A DNA stretch of 20,271 nucleotides from Proteobacteria bacterium UBA664 (lineage in GTDB: Bacteria > Pseudomonadota > Gammaproteobacteria > UBA7966). The notes below the pieces were generated by a model, which made no database searches, was not told the DNA's origin, and saw nothing but the letters and a program-made list of their open reading frames with translations. Below are positions 6,922 to 14,542 of the stretch, piece after piece (position 1 is the first letter of the stretch; every line of letters begins with the position of its first letter). The translations under genes were made by a program, and so were the position numbers. The stretch is taken from the NCBI GenBank assembly GCA_002299125.1, contig DBNU01000029.1, forward strand, positions 1 through 20,271, given 5' to 3'.

Positions 6922-9900
6922 TTCACTGCCTCCTGCTTCCCTGACGCTGGGCGATCGAGCCAGTCGACCGAGGTCATCTTGCGCACTATCACGAACTCAT
7001 CGCGGTTCGAGCCGACGGTGCCGTAGTAGTTGAAGCCATAGGACTGTTGCGCATAGCCCCCGATCATGTGTGTGGGCTTGACAACTGCTCGGGTAACGGA
7101 GTTGTGAATGCCCCCGCGCTTGCCCGTAACCTGCGAGCCAGGGGTGTTCACGATCTTCTCCTGGGCGTGATACATGAACAGCGTCCCGTCCTTGATCCGC
7201 TGACTGACCACTGCCCGTGCAGTGATGGCCCCATTGGCGTTGAAGACCTCAACCCAGTCGTTGTCCACGATGCCGGCCGTCCTCGCGTCGGTCTCGCTGA
7301 TCCACACCACCGGACCACCCCGGTTGAGCGTGAGCATGAGGAGGTTGTCCGAATAGGTCGAATGGATGCCCCACTTCTGATGCGGGGTGATGAAGTTCAG
7401 AACCACATGCCGCTCGTCCCGGCCGAGCGCTCGGGTGGCGTCTGCGGTAATGGTCTTCAGATCGAGCGGCGGGCGCCAGGTCACGAAGACTTCACCAAAG
7501 GCCCGCATCCATTCGTGGTCCTGATAGAGCTGCTGGCGGCCCGAGAGGGTGCGCCATGGGATGAGCTCATGCACGTTGGTCCAGCCCGCGTTGTAGCAGA
7601 CCTCCTCACTCTCGATCCCGGACCAGGTCGGCGAGGAGATGATCTTGCGCGGTTGCGCAGCGACATCGCGGAAGCGGATCTTCTCGTCGTGCTTGACCTC
7701 GGCGAGGTGGGCGTGCTCACGCCCCGTCGCCTTCTCCAGCGCATGCCAAGCCTTGACCGCGACCTCGCCATTGGTCTCCGGTGCCAGCATCAGGATAACC
7801 TCAGCCGCATCGATCGCCGTCTCGATCCGTGCGAGTCCTTGCGTAGGCCCATCCCGATGTACGCCATTCAGCGCCTTGAGGTGCTGCACCTCGACCCGGG
7901 TATCCCAGGCGATCCCTTTGCCACCATTCCCGACCTTCTCCATCAGCGGGCCGAGCGCAGTGAAGCGCGCGTGCAGATTCGGATAGTCCCGCTCCACGGC
8001 GATGTAGGCGGGTGCCGTCTTGCCCGGGATCAGATCGCACTCACCGCGCTTCCAGTCACGCACCTCCGGCTGAGCGATCTCCATCGCGCTGTCGTGCTGG
8101 AGAGGCAGTTGTACGACGTCGGTCTCGACACCCAGGATCTCGGGTGCCACCTCGGAGAACTTGGCCGCTATGGCCTTGAAGATCTCCCAGTCCGTCCGGC
8201 TCTCGTAGGCCGGGTCCACTGCGGCCTGCAATGGGTGGATGAAGGGATGCATGTCGCTGGTGTTGAGATCGTCCTTCTCATACCAGCTTGCGGTCGGCAG
8301 CACGATGTCGGAGTACACAGCCGTGGTGGACATGCGGAAGTCGATGCACACGAGGAGATCGAGCTTTCCCTCCGGCGCCTTGTCGTGCCAGCGTGCCTCC
8401 GCAGGCTTCTGGCGCCCTTCTTCGCCGAGGTCCTTGCCCAGAACGCCATGCTCGGTCCCGAGCAGGTGTTTGAGGAAGTACTCATGCCCCTTGCCCGAGG
8501 ACCCAAGAAGATTGGAGCGCCACACGAAGAGGTTTCGCGGCCAGTTCTCCGGGGCATCGGGGTCCTGACAGGACATCTCGAGCCGTCCGGCCTTGAGTTC
8601 CCGGGTCACGTACTCCCTGACCTCGATGCCCTCGGCCTTCGCCTGCGCCCCTACGTCGAGCGGATTGGTGCGCAGTTGCGGTGCCGATGGCAACCAGCCC
8701 ATGCGTTCGGCACGGATGTTGAAGTCAATGAGGCTGAGGCGCTCCCAGTCGCCCGCCGGCGCCGTCGGCGAGAGGATCTCCGCAGTCGTCACCGTCTCGT
8801 AGCGCCACTGATCGGTATGGGCATACCACGCGCTCGTCGAATTCATGTGGCGCGGTGGCCGGGCCCAGTCGAGCGCAAAGGCGAGCGGGGCCCATCCCGT
8901 CTGCGGCCGCAGCTTCTCCTGTCCGACGTAGTGCGCCCAGCCACCACCCGATTGGCCCACGCAGCCACAGAAGACCAGCATGTTGATCACGCTGCGGTAG
9001 TTCATGTCCATGTGGAACCAGTGGTTCATCGCCGCCCCGATGATGACCATGGACTTCCCGCCCGTTTTCTCCGCGTTGGCGGCGAACTCGCGCGCCACTT
9101 GGGCGATGCGATCACGGCGGACACCGGTGATCTTCTCGGCCCATGCGGGCGTGAAGACCACATCCGCGTCGTAGTCACGGGCGACGTGCTCACCACCAAG
9201 CCCGCGATCAAGGGAGTAATTGGCGCAGAGCAGGTCAAAGACCGTTGCGCACAGCGCCTCGGTACCGTCTGCGAGCACGACACGTCTGACTGGCACGCGG
9301 CGCGGCAGTACCTCGCCACGTTCGTCACGCACCCAGCCGTTGGTTGCGACACCACCGAACCAGGGGAAGTCCACCGTCACCACGTCATCGCGATGCTGCT
9401 CGGCGACGAGAGTCAGGCGCGGTCTGATGGCGCCGCCTGCAGCCTTCTCCTCGAGGTTCCATCTGCCTTGCTCGCCCCAGCGAAAGCCGATGGAGCCATT
9501 CGGTGCGACCAAGTCTCCGGAGTCCTCATCGACGACCACGGTCTTCCAATCGGGGTTGTTCACTTCACCCAGCGCCCCCGGGAGGTCGGAGGCACGGAGC
9601 TGACGACCTGGCACGAGTCGGCCGTCCTTTGCATCGAGGCGCACGAGCATCGGCATGTCGGTGTATTTGCGGCAGTACTCGGCGAAGTACGCGACCTGAC
9701 GATCGAGGTGGAACTCACGCAGGATGACATGCCCGAAGGCCATGCCAAGTGCCGCATCGGTGCCCTGCTTCACATTCAGCCAGATGTCGGCGAACTTCGT
9801 TGCCTCGGAGTAGTCCGGGCAGATCACTGCCGATTTCGTGCCGCGGTAGCGCGCCTCGGTGTAGAAGTGCGCATCCGGTGTCCGGGTCTGTGGCACATTC

Positions 9901-10664
9901 GAGCCCCAGAGCAGCAGATAGCCTGCGTTGTACCAGTCGGCACTTTCGGGGACGTCGGTCTGCTCGCCCCAGGTCATCGGGCTCGCAGGTGGCAGATCGC
10001 AGTACCAGTCGTAGAAGGACATACAGGTGCCGCCGAGCAGGCTCAGATAGCGGGAGCCGGCCGCGTAGCTCACCATCGACATCGCCGGGATGGGGGAGAA
10101 TCCGAACACCCGGTCCGGCCCATACGTCCGGGCGGTCCAGGCGTTGGCGGCGGCGGTGATCTCCGTCACCTCGTCCCAGGTGGCACGCACGAATCCGCCC
10201 TTGCCGCGGATCTTCACGTAGGAGGCCCGCGCCGCCGGGTCCTTCTGGATCGCGGCCCAGGCCTGTACCGGCGTCAGCGTGCGCCGCAGGTCGCGCCACA
10301 GCCGAAGCAGGCGACTCCTTACCAAGGGCGTCTTCACGCGGCTCGCGCTGTAGAGATACCAACTGTAGGAAGCGCCCCGCGCACAGCCGCGCGGTTCGTG
10401 GTTGGGGAGATCCGGGCGGGTGCGAGGGTAGTCCGTCTGTTGCGTCTCCCAGGTCACGATCCCCGATTTGACGTAGATCTTCCAACTGCAGGAACCGGTG
10501 CAGTTCACACCGTGCGTCGATCGCACCACCTTGTCGTGACGCCAGCGTGCGCGATAGGTGTCCTCCCAGTCGCGGTTCTCGATCGTGGTCTGGCCGAAGC
10601 CATCGGCGAAGGTGTCCTTGCGGACAGACTTCAGGAAGTTCAGGCGATCCAGTAGGTGGCTCAT
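6918..10664 (-). CDS. narG: Respiratory nitrate reductase alpha subunit (molybdenum catalytic)
   Basis: This is the catalytic subunit that reduces nitrate to nitrite at a Mo-bis-MGD centre on the cytoplasmic face. The 1248 residues match the usual length. The FS0 [4Fe-4S] ligands are H51, C55, C59 ('HGVNCTGSC') and C94 ('EPRGCARG'). The histidine ligand distinguishes NarG from periplasmic NapA. The molybdenum-ligand aspartate is in 'YDWYCDLPPASP' (about residue 223). The N-terminus 'MSHLLDRLNFLK' is the vestigial Tat-like leader seen in cytoplasmic NarG, not a functional export signal. ATG at 10664 follows GCAGGAGA at good spacing. It lies 55 bases after narK2, with a strong hairpin in between. 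Confidence 0.98.
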   Translation of the reverse strand: MSHLLDRLNFLKSVRKDTFADGFGQTTIENRDWEDTYRARWRHDKVVRSTHGVNCTGSCSWKIYVKSGIVTWETQQTDYPRTRPDLPNHEPRGCARGASYSWYLYSASRVKTPLVRSRLLRLWRDLRRTLTPVQAWAAIQKDPAARASYVKIRGKGGFVRATWDEVTEITAAANAWTARTYGPDRVFGFSPIPAMSMVSYAAGSRYLSLLGGTCMSFYDWYCDLPPASPMTWGEQTDVPESADWYNAGYLLLWGSNVPQTRTPDAHFYTEARYRGTKSAVICPDYSEATKFADIWLNVKQGTDAALGMAFGHVILREFHLDRQVAYFAEYCRKYTDMPMLVRLDAKDGRLVPGRQLRASDLPGALGEVNNPDWKTVVVDEDSGDLVAPNGSIGFRWGEQGRWNLEEKAAGGAIRPRLTLVAEQHRDDVVTVDFPWFGGVATNGWVRDERGEVLPRRVPVRRVVLADGTEALCATVFDLLCANYSLDRGLGGEHVARDYDADVVFTPAWAEKITGVRRDRIAQVAREFAANAEKTGGKSMVIIGAAMNHWFHMDMNYRSVINMLVFCGCVGQSGGGWAHYVGQEKLRPQTGWAPLAFALDWARPPRHMNSTSAWYAHTDQWRYETVTTAEILSPTAPAGDWERLSLIDFNIRAERMGWLPSAPQLRTNPLDVGAQAKAEGIEVREYVTRELKAGRLEMSCQDPDAPENWPRNLFVWRSNLLGSSGKGHEYFLKHLLGTEHGVLGKDLGEEGRQKPAEARWHDKAPEGKLDLLVCIDFRMSTTAVYSDIVLPTASWYEKDDLNTSDMHPFIHPLQAAVDPAYESRTDWEIFKAIAAKFSEVAPEILGVETDVVQLPLQHDSAMEIAQPEVRDWKRGECDLIPGKTAPAYIAVERDYPNLHARFTALGPLMEKVGNGGKGIAWDTRVEVQHLKALNGVHRDGPTQGLARIETAIDAAEVILMLAPETNGEVAVKAWHALEKATGREHAHLAEVKHDEKIRFRDVAAQPRKIISSPTWSGIESEEVCYNAGWTNVHELIPWRTLSGRQQLYQDHEWMRAFGEVFVTWRPPLDLKTITADATRALGRDERHVVLNFITPHQKWGIHSTYSDNLLMLTLNRGGPVVWISETDARTAGIVDNDWVEVFNANGAITARAVVSQRIKDGTLFMYHAQEKIVNTPGSQVTGKRGGIHNSVTRAVVKPTHMIGGYAQQSYGFNYYGTVGSNRDEFVIVRKMTSVDWLDRPASGKQEAVK

Positions 10665-10690
10665 CGGCGCTCTCCTGCGGCTAAGCGGCC

Positions 10691-10712
10691 GCCGGGACCG
10701 GTCGGTCCCGGC
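10691..10712 (-). other. Perfect 9-bp hairpin between narK2 and narG
   Basis: GCCGGGACC (10691-10699) and GGTCCCGGC (10704-10712) are perfectly complementary around the 4-base loop GGTC. It starts 8 bases after the narK2 stop and ends about 26 bases before the narG start. On the transcribed strand no T tract follows, so it is not a standard intrinsic terminator. It could act as an mRNA stability or processing element that sets different levels of transporter and enzyme mRNA. Confidence 0.65.
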
Positions 10713-10719
10713 ATGCGGA

Positions 10720-12084
10720 TCAGCAGGGGTAGGGGGCGTTGCGGCGGGCGTACAGCACCCAGTTCAGCAGCACGTTCAGGGCGAAAAAGATTGCCAACCC
10801 GTAGAAGACGGGGGCGGCGGACTGCCAGGCCGAGAAGGACCAGGCAAAGAGCACCCCGAACACGAAGGGCCCATAGGCACCGACCGCAGCGGTGAATCCG
10901 ATCACCCCCCCACCCTGCCGCGGGGGAAACAACATCGGCATCTGCTTGAAAGTCGAGGCGTTGCCGATCCCCGCGAAGAAGAACAGCACCAACATGGCGG
11001 CAACGAAGGTCGGGAAGGAGTCGAGGCTGTCTACCGCATCCAGGATGGTGGCCACATAGACGGCACAGAGGAGCATCCCGATACCCGCCCAGTGCGTCAC
11101 GCGCGCGCCACCCAGCCAGTCGGTGAAGGGGCCGGCGATGACGCGGACGACGGAGCCGATGAGGGGGCCCCAGAAGGCCCAGGCCAGTGGATCCGGCGCA
11201 CCTTCATAGCCGCCGTAGACCTTGAGGATGAGGAGTGGGAAGGTCGCCGCCAGCCCGGAGAAGCTGCCGAAGGTCATGATGTAGAGCGAGGTCTGCGCCC
11301 AGGTATGGCCGGAGCTGAAGATGTCGAACTGCTGCCTGAAGTTCGAAGTGATCGGGATCGACTTGAGGAAGATCCAGGCGGTGATGCCGAAGACGACCAC
11401 GAAGGGGATCATCACCAGCGGCGCATTCTGCAGGTAGACCTGGCTCTCGACCCCGGCACGGGTCATGGTCTGCGGCTCGCCCACCCAGGCCATCCCGCCA
11501 AGGAGCGCGAGACCCACGACCCAGGGCGTGACGAACTGCACGATCGAGACCCCGAGGTTCCCCATCCCGGCCTGAATGGCCAGCACCGTGCCCTGCAGCC
11601 GCTTCGGGAAGAACATCGAGGTGGAAGGCATGAAGGACGAGAAGTTGCCGCCCCCGAGACCGGCCAGGAAGGCAAGCAGCATTAGTACCCAGTAGGGCGT
11701 GCTCGGATCCTGAACAGCATAAAACCAGCCCACCAGTGGCACGAGCAACGAGAGCGTCGAAAGGCTGATTACATGTCTGGTGCCCCAGATGGGGGTCAGA
11801 AACATGTGCACCAGCCGGAGGGTGCCTCCAGCCAGCCCAGGCATCGCGGCCAGCCAGAAGAGCTGGCTCGCGGTGAACTGGAAGCCGACCTGCGGCAGAC
11901 GGACCACCAGCGCCGAGACCAGAAACCAGGTGATGAAGGCCATGGTCAGGGAAGCGGTGGTCAGGAAGAGGGTTAACCAGGCCCGCGCCTTGCCCTCGCG
12001 GACCCAGAAGTCCGTGTTCTCCGGCTCCCAGCCCGGGAGCCAGATTGCGGGGTTGCGGGCCGCCGATGGGGTGGTGGCGATCAT
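10720..12084 (-). CDS. narK2: Nitrate/nitrite transporter, MFS NarK2 type
   Basis: This is a 12-helix major facilitator that moves nitrate in and nitrite out across the inner membrane (NarK2-type nitrate/nitrite antiport is known for the family). It has 454 residues. Nitrate-signature motif 1 is 'GMGNLGVSIVQFVTPW' (from G173), signature 2 is 'GFTAAVGAYGPFVFG', and substrate-binding arginines fit R90 ('GGTLRLVHMF') and the Arg of 'SVVRVIAGP'. The N-terminus 'LPGWEPENTDFW' is typical of this subgroup. The frame is open far upstream into narK1, but ATG at 12084 is preceded by GAGAGG and forms an ATGA overlap with the narK1 stop. Assignment as K2 follows order and motifs. Confidence 0.93.
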   Translation of the reverse strand: MIATTPSAARNPAIWLPGWEPENTDFWVREGKARAWLTLFLTTASLTMAFITWFLVSALVVRLPQVGFQFTASQLFWLAAMPGLAGGTLRLVHMFLTPIWGTRHVISLSTLSLLVPLVGWFYAVQDPSTPYWVLMLLAFLAGLGGGNFSSFMPSTSMFFPKRLQGTVLAIQAGMGNLGVSIVQFVTPWVVGLALLGGMAWVGEPQTMTRAGVESQVYLQNAPLVMIPFVVVFGITAWIFLKSIPITSNFRQQFDIFSSGHTWAQTSLYIMTFGSFSGLAATFPLLILKVYGGYEGAPDPLAWAFWGPLIGSVVRVIAGPFTDWLGGARVTHWAGIGMLLCAVYVATILDAVDSLDSFPTFVAAMLVLFFFAGIGNASTFKQMPMLFPPRQGGGVIGFTAAVGAYGPFVFGVLFAWSFSAWQSAAPVFYGLAIFFALNVLLNWVLYARRNAPYPC

Positions 12085-13520
12085 GTTGAGGTCCTCTCTG
12101 GATGTATGCGCTGTGCCGGGCTTGCGCGACGACCCTTCTGCGACCGCACTGTGCGGCCTGCCGCACGCTGTCCCGGCTCGCGTGCTGCACCACCGGCGGC
12201 GTTGCGCCCGGAGTCCTGAATCGCCGGCAACTCGGGAAAGGCCGGCAGTCGGTCCAGCAAGTCCTTGTGCAACGCGCGCTCCATTGCCCGGATCGACAGA
12301 TGCATCCATGCCAACGCGATCGCGACGAGCCCGAAGAGCAACGCGAAGCAGGAAGTCTGGATCCCCGTGAGGTCCAGCAGCGCGCCGAAGGCAATCGGCA
12401 GCACGAAACCGCCGAGTCCCCCGATCATCCCGACCAAGCCGCCGACCGATCCGACGTGCTCCGGATAGTGGTCGGGGATCAGCTTGAAGACCGCCGCCTT
12501 GCCCAGGCTCATGAAGAAGCCGAGCGCGAAAAGGATGCCGACGAAGGGCCCGAGACCCATCGCGGTGGAGAAGGCGATCGGGCCATCCTTTCCATGGATG
12601 ACATAGTCCGTGGGCGGGTAGGACAGCAGGAACAGGAAGAGCAGACTGCAACCGAAGGTCCAGTACATCACGGGCCGGGCACCGTAACGGTCGGCGAGAT
12701 AGCCGCCGTAGGCACGGAAGATCGAGGCCGCGAGGCTGAAGGATGCGGCCGCCATGCCAGCCGTCTGCACGCTCACGCCATAGACGCTGATCAGGTAATG
12801 CGGCGTCCAGAGTGCAAGAGCCACGAAGGCACCGAAGACGAAGAAGTAGTAGAGCGAGAAGCGCCACACCTGCAGATCCTTGAGGGGCGCGAACTGGGCG
12901 ATGAAGGCGGGTGCCCTGGCCCCCACTCGCCGCCGCTCTGCGAACTCGGGCTCATCCTTCGCGAACAGCAGGAAGGCGATGCCCATCAACGCGAGGCCTG
13001 CAGCCCAGACCTGCGCCACACCCTCCCAACCCCAGGCGACCATGACGAAGGGCGCGACGAACTTCGTCACCGCTGCACCGACGTTACCGGCACCGAAGAT
13101 GCCGAGCGCCGTGCCCTGGTGGGCGCTGTCGTACCAGCGCGAGACATAGGCCACGCCGATGATGAAGGAACCACCCGCGAACCCGACGCCGAGTGCAGTC
13201 AGCAGGAACATCAGGTAACTGTCGACGAGCGTCAGCGCCCAGGTGGCAAGCGCGCAGAGGATCATCTGGGCGGCAAAGACGCGCCGGCCGCCCCAGCGCT
13301 CCGTCAGGACGCCAAGGAAGAGGCGGCTGATCGATCCGGTCAGGATCGGTGTGGCCACGAGGAGACCGAACTGGGTGTCGTTCAGCCCGAGATCTTCCTT
13401 GATGGCGAGACCAATGATCGAAAAGATGGTCCACACCGCGAAGCAGGCAGTGAACGCGATGGTGGACAGGGCCAGCGCCCGATTCTGATCGGAGCGAGAG
13501 ACGGCAGCGCTGTCGAGCAT
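12081..13520 (-). CDS. narK1: Nitrate transporter, MFS NarK1 type
   Basis: This is a 12-helix MFS protein, probably a nitrate/proton symporter, as described for NarK1-type members. It has 479 residues. Signature 1 appears as 'GAGNVGAAV' (about 143-151) and signature 2 as 'GLVGMIGGLGGFVLP'. An MFS loop motif 'GVLTERWGGRRVF' follows helix 2. ATG at 13520 is chosen because AAGGAGG lies directly upstream at ideal spacing; the GTG at 13535 would put that site inside the gene. The last 70 or so residues (about 411-479) are hydrophilic, Arg/Ala/Pro rich, and not part of the transporter fold. It is the first gene of the nar operon, with an FNR box upstream. Confidence 0.92.
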   Translation of the reverse strand: MLDSAAVSRSDQNRALALSTIAFTACFAVWTIFSIIGLAIKEDLGLNDTQFGLLVATPILTGSISRLFLGVLTERWGGRRVFAAQMILCALATWALTLVDSYLMFLLTALGVGFAGGSFIIGVAYVSRWYDSAHQGTALGIFGAGNVGAAVTKFVAPFVMVAWGWEGVAQVWAAGLALMGIAFLLFAKDEPEFAERRRVGARAPAFIAQFAPLKDLQVWRFSLYYFFVFGAFVALALWTPHYLISVYGVSVQTAGMAAASFSLAASIFRAYGGYLADRYGARPVMYWTFGCSLLFLFLLSYPPTDYVIHGKDGPIAFSTAMGLGPFVGILFALGFFMSLGKAAVFKLIPDHYPEHVGSVGGLVGMIGGLGGFVLPIAFGALLDLTGIQTSCFALLFGLVAIALAWMHLSIRAMERALHKDLLDRLPAFPELPAIQDSGRNAAGGAAREPGQRAAGRTVRSQKGRRASPAQRIHPERTST

Positions 13521-13589
13521 CGGAACCTCCTTCACGCAGACTCGGACTCACTTTGTAGCGCCCGCCACACGGGAAAGGGGGGTTGCCGC

Positions 13590-13603
13590 TTGATCCGAAT
13601 CAA
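13590..13603 (-). promoter_or_regulatory. Perfect FNR/ANR/DNR-type box upstream of narK1
   Basis: TTGATCCGAATCAA matches the TTGAT-N4-ATCAA consensus in all ten defined positions and is the only full match in the narK1/regulator intergenic region. It lies 70-83 bases upstream of the narK1 start codon. FNR-like activators commonly bind near -41.5 to turn on nar operons under oxygen limitation. No convincing -10 element is visible at the matching distance; TACAAA at 13552-13557 is a candidate that would place the box nearer -51. Confidence 0.85.
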
Positions 13604-13711
13604 GCGCGCTGTCCATGCCGGAAATAAACGCCCGCGGGTTGCGCTACTACTTGTTTGCACGGTGAGTCCACCGGTCGTTCGGGTGATTTGATCGGCCTGA
13701 TTGCGGGACTT

Positions 13712-13733
13712 CCATCACTCTGATGGTTACCAT
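13712..13733. promoter_or_regulatory. Overlapping inverted repeats upstream of the regulator gene
   Basis: CCATCA (13712-13717) and TGATGG (13721-13726) form a perfect 6-bp repeat with a 3-base spacer. The second arm overlaps ATGGT-T-ACCAT (13723-13733), another perfect inverted repeat. They lie 15-36 bases before the regulator start, in promoter or leader position, so they could be an operator or 5' leader structure. No protein is known to bind this exact sequence as far as I can tell. Confidence 0.35.
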
Positions 13734-13747
13734 TTATCAATCAGCGA

Positions 13748-14512
13748 ATGTCGCCGGGACCCCACATGCGCCCACACGAACTTCCCGAGATCCGCCACCT
13801 GCCGCTCTTCCGCGACATGCTGCAGGCCAACTTCGAGGCGCTGATGCAGGGCGCCTACGCGCAGGCCTTCCCGGCGGCACTCGAACTCATTCGTGAGGGC
13901 GACCCGGCGGACTTCCTGCACGTCGTGATCTCAGGGACGGTCGAGCTCTACGCCCGCTGGGGCGGCCGCGAGTGCACCATGGCCGTGATCCGCCCGCTGG
14001 GCACCTTCATCCTCGCCGCCTGCATCAAGGACGCGCCCTATCTGATGTCGGCCCGCACTCTCGAGCGGGCGCGCATCGTGCTCATTCCCACCTCCGACCT
14101 GCGCGCCATCTTCCGGCGCGATCCGGAGTTTGCCGTGTCGGTCATCCAGGAGCTCGCGGGCTGTTACCGGGCGGTCGTGCGCCACGCCAAAGGGCTGAAA
14201 CTCCGCACCTCTCGTGAACGGATCGCCTCCTGGCTCGCGCATCGGTCGGCGCTCTGCGGCAACGTGGCGAGCTTCGTCCTTCCAGTCGAGAAGCGCCTGC
14301 TGGCAAGCTATCTCGGGATGACACCCGAGAATCTGAGCCGCGCCCTGAAGTCGCTCGAGGCGGACGGGGTGACGATGGACGGGATGCGCATCACCATCAC
14401 CGACCGGGCCCGGCTGCACGCGCTGGCAAAGCCGGATCGACTCATCGACGGGCCTGATCCGGCTGGGGCCAGTTCAGGAAGCCACCCGCCCTCGGTCGGC
14501 AATGAGGGTTAG
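13748..14512 (+). CDS. Crp/Fnr-family transcriptional regulator without Fe-S cysteines
   Basis: This is a cytoplasmic DNA-binding regulator of 254 residues. An N-terminal cyclic-nucleotide-binding-type beta roll (about 20-125) is followed by a dimerisation helix (125-160) and a helix-turn-helix (about 178-206). The recognition helix 'TPENLSRALKSL' keeps Glu194, Ser197 and Arg198, the E-x-x-S-R set that reads TTGAT half-sites in FNR and DNR proteins. The cysteine cluster of FNR at the N-terminus is absent (cysteines only at 77, 92, 139, 170), so it should not sense oxygen through an Fe-S cluster. That makes a DNR/NnrR-like nitrogen-oxide sensor plausible. It is divergent from narK1 and probably acts on the FNR box there. 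No good Shine-Dalgarno precedes 13748; ATG at 13766 is an alternative. Confidence 0.88.
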   Translation: MSPGPHMRPHELPEIRHLPLFRDMLQANFEALMQGAYAQAFPAALELIREGDPADFLHVVISGTVELYARWGGRECTMAVIRPLGTFILAACIKDAPYLMSARTLERARIVLIPTSDLRAIFRRDPEFAVSVIQELAGCYRAVVRHAKGLKLRTSRERIASWLAHRSALCGNVASFVLPVEKRLLASYLGMTPENLSRALKSLEADGVTMDGMRITITDRARLHALAKPDRLIDGPDPAGASSGSHPPSVGNEG

Positions 14513-14542
14513 GACACCGACCGCGTGGGCTGTGCGTGCCGA

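Noticed and set aside
7047..10655. 1202-codon open frame antisense to narG
   Set aside because: It mirrors narG almost end to end, its translation has no recognisable domain or membrane pattern, and long antisense frames are expected in GC-rich genes. narG itself carries all catalytic motifs.
12085..12867. Upstream in-frame extension of narK2 giving a 715-residue protein
   Set aside because: The extension lies in another frame of narK1 and has no transporter-like sequence. The ATG at 12084 has a ribosome site, the typical family N-terminus and an ATGA overlap.
12102..13691. 529-codon open frame antisense to narK1
   Set aside because: The translation is Glu/His/Gly rich without family features, and it runs opposite a clear 12-helix transporter. 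It is a shadow of GC-biased codons.
13688..13701. Possible second FNR box (TTGATCGGCCTGAT) before the regulator
   Set aside because: Only the first half-site matches; the second half (CTGAT) does not fit ATCAA. A lone TTGAT is too common to call.
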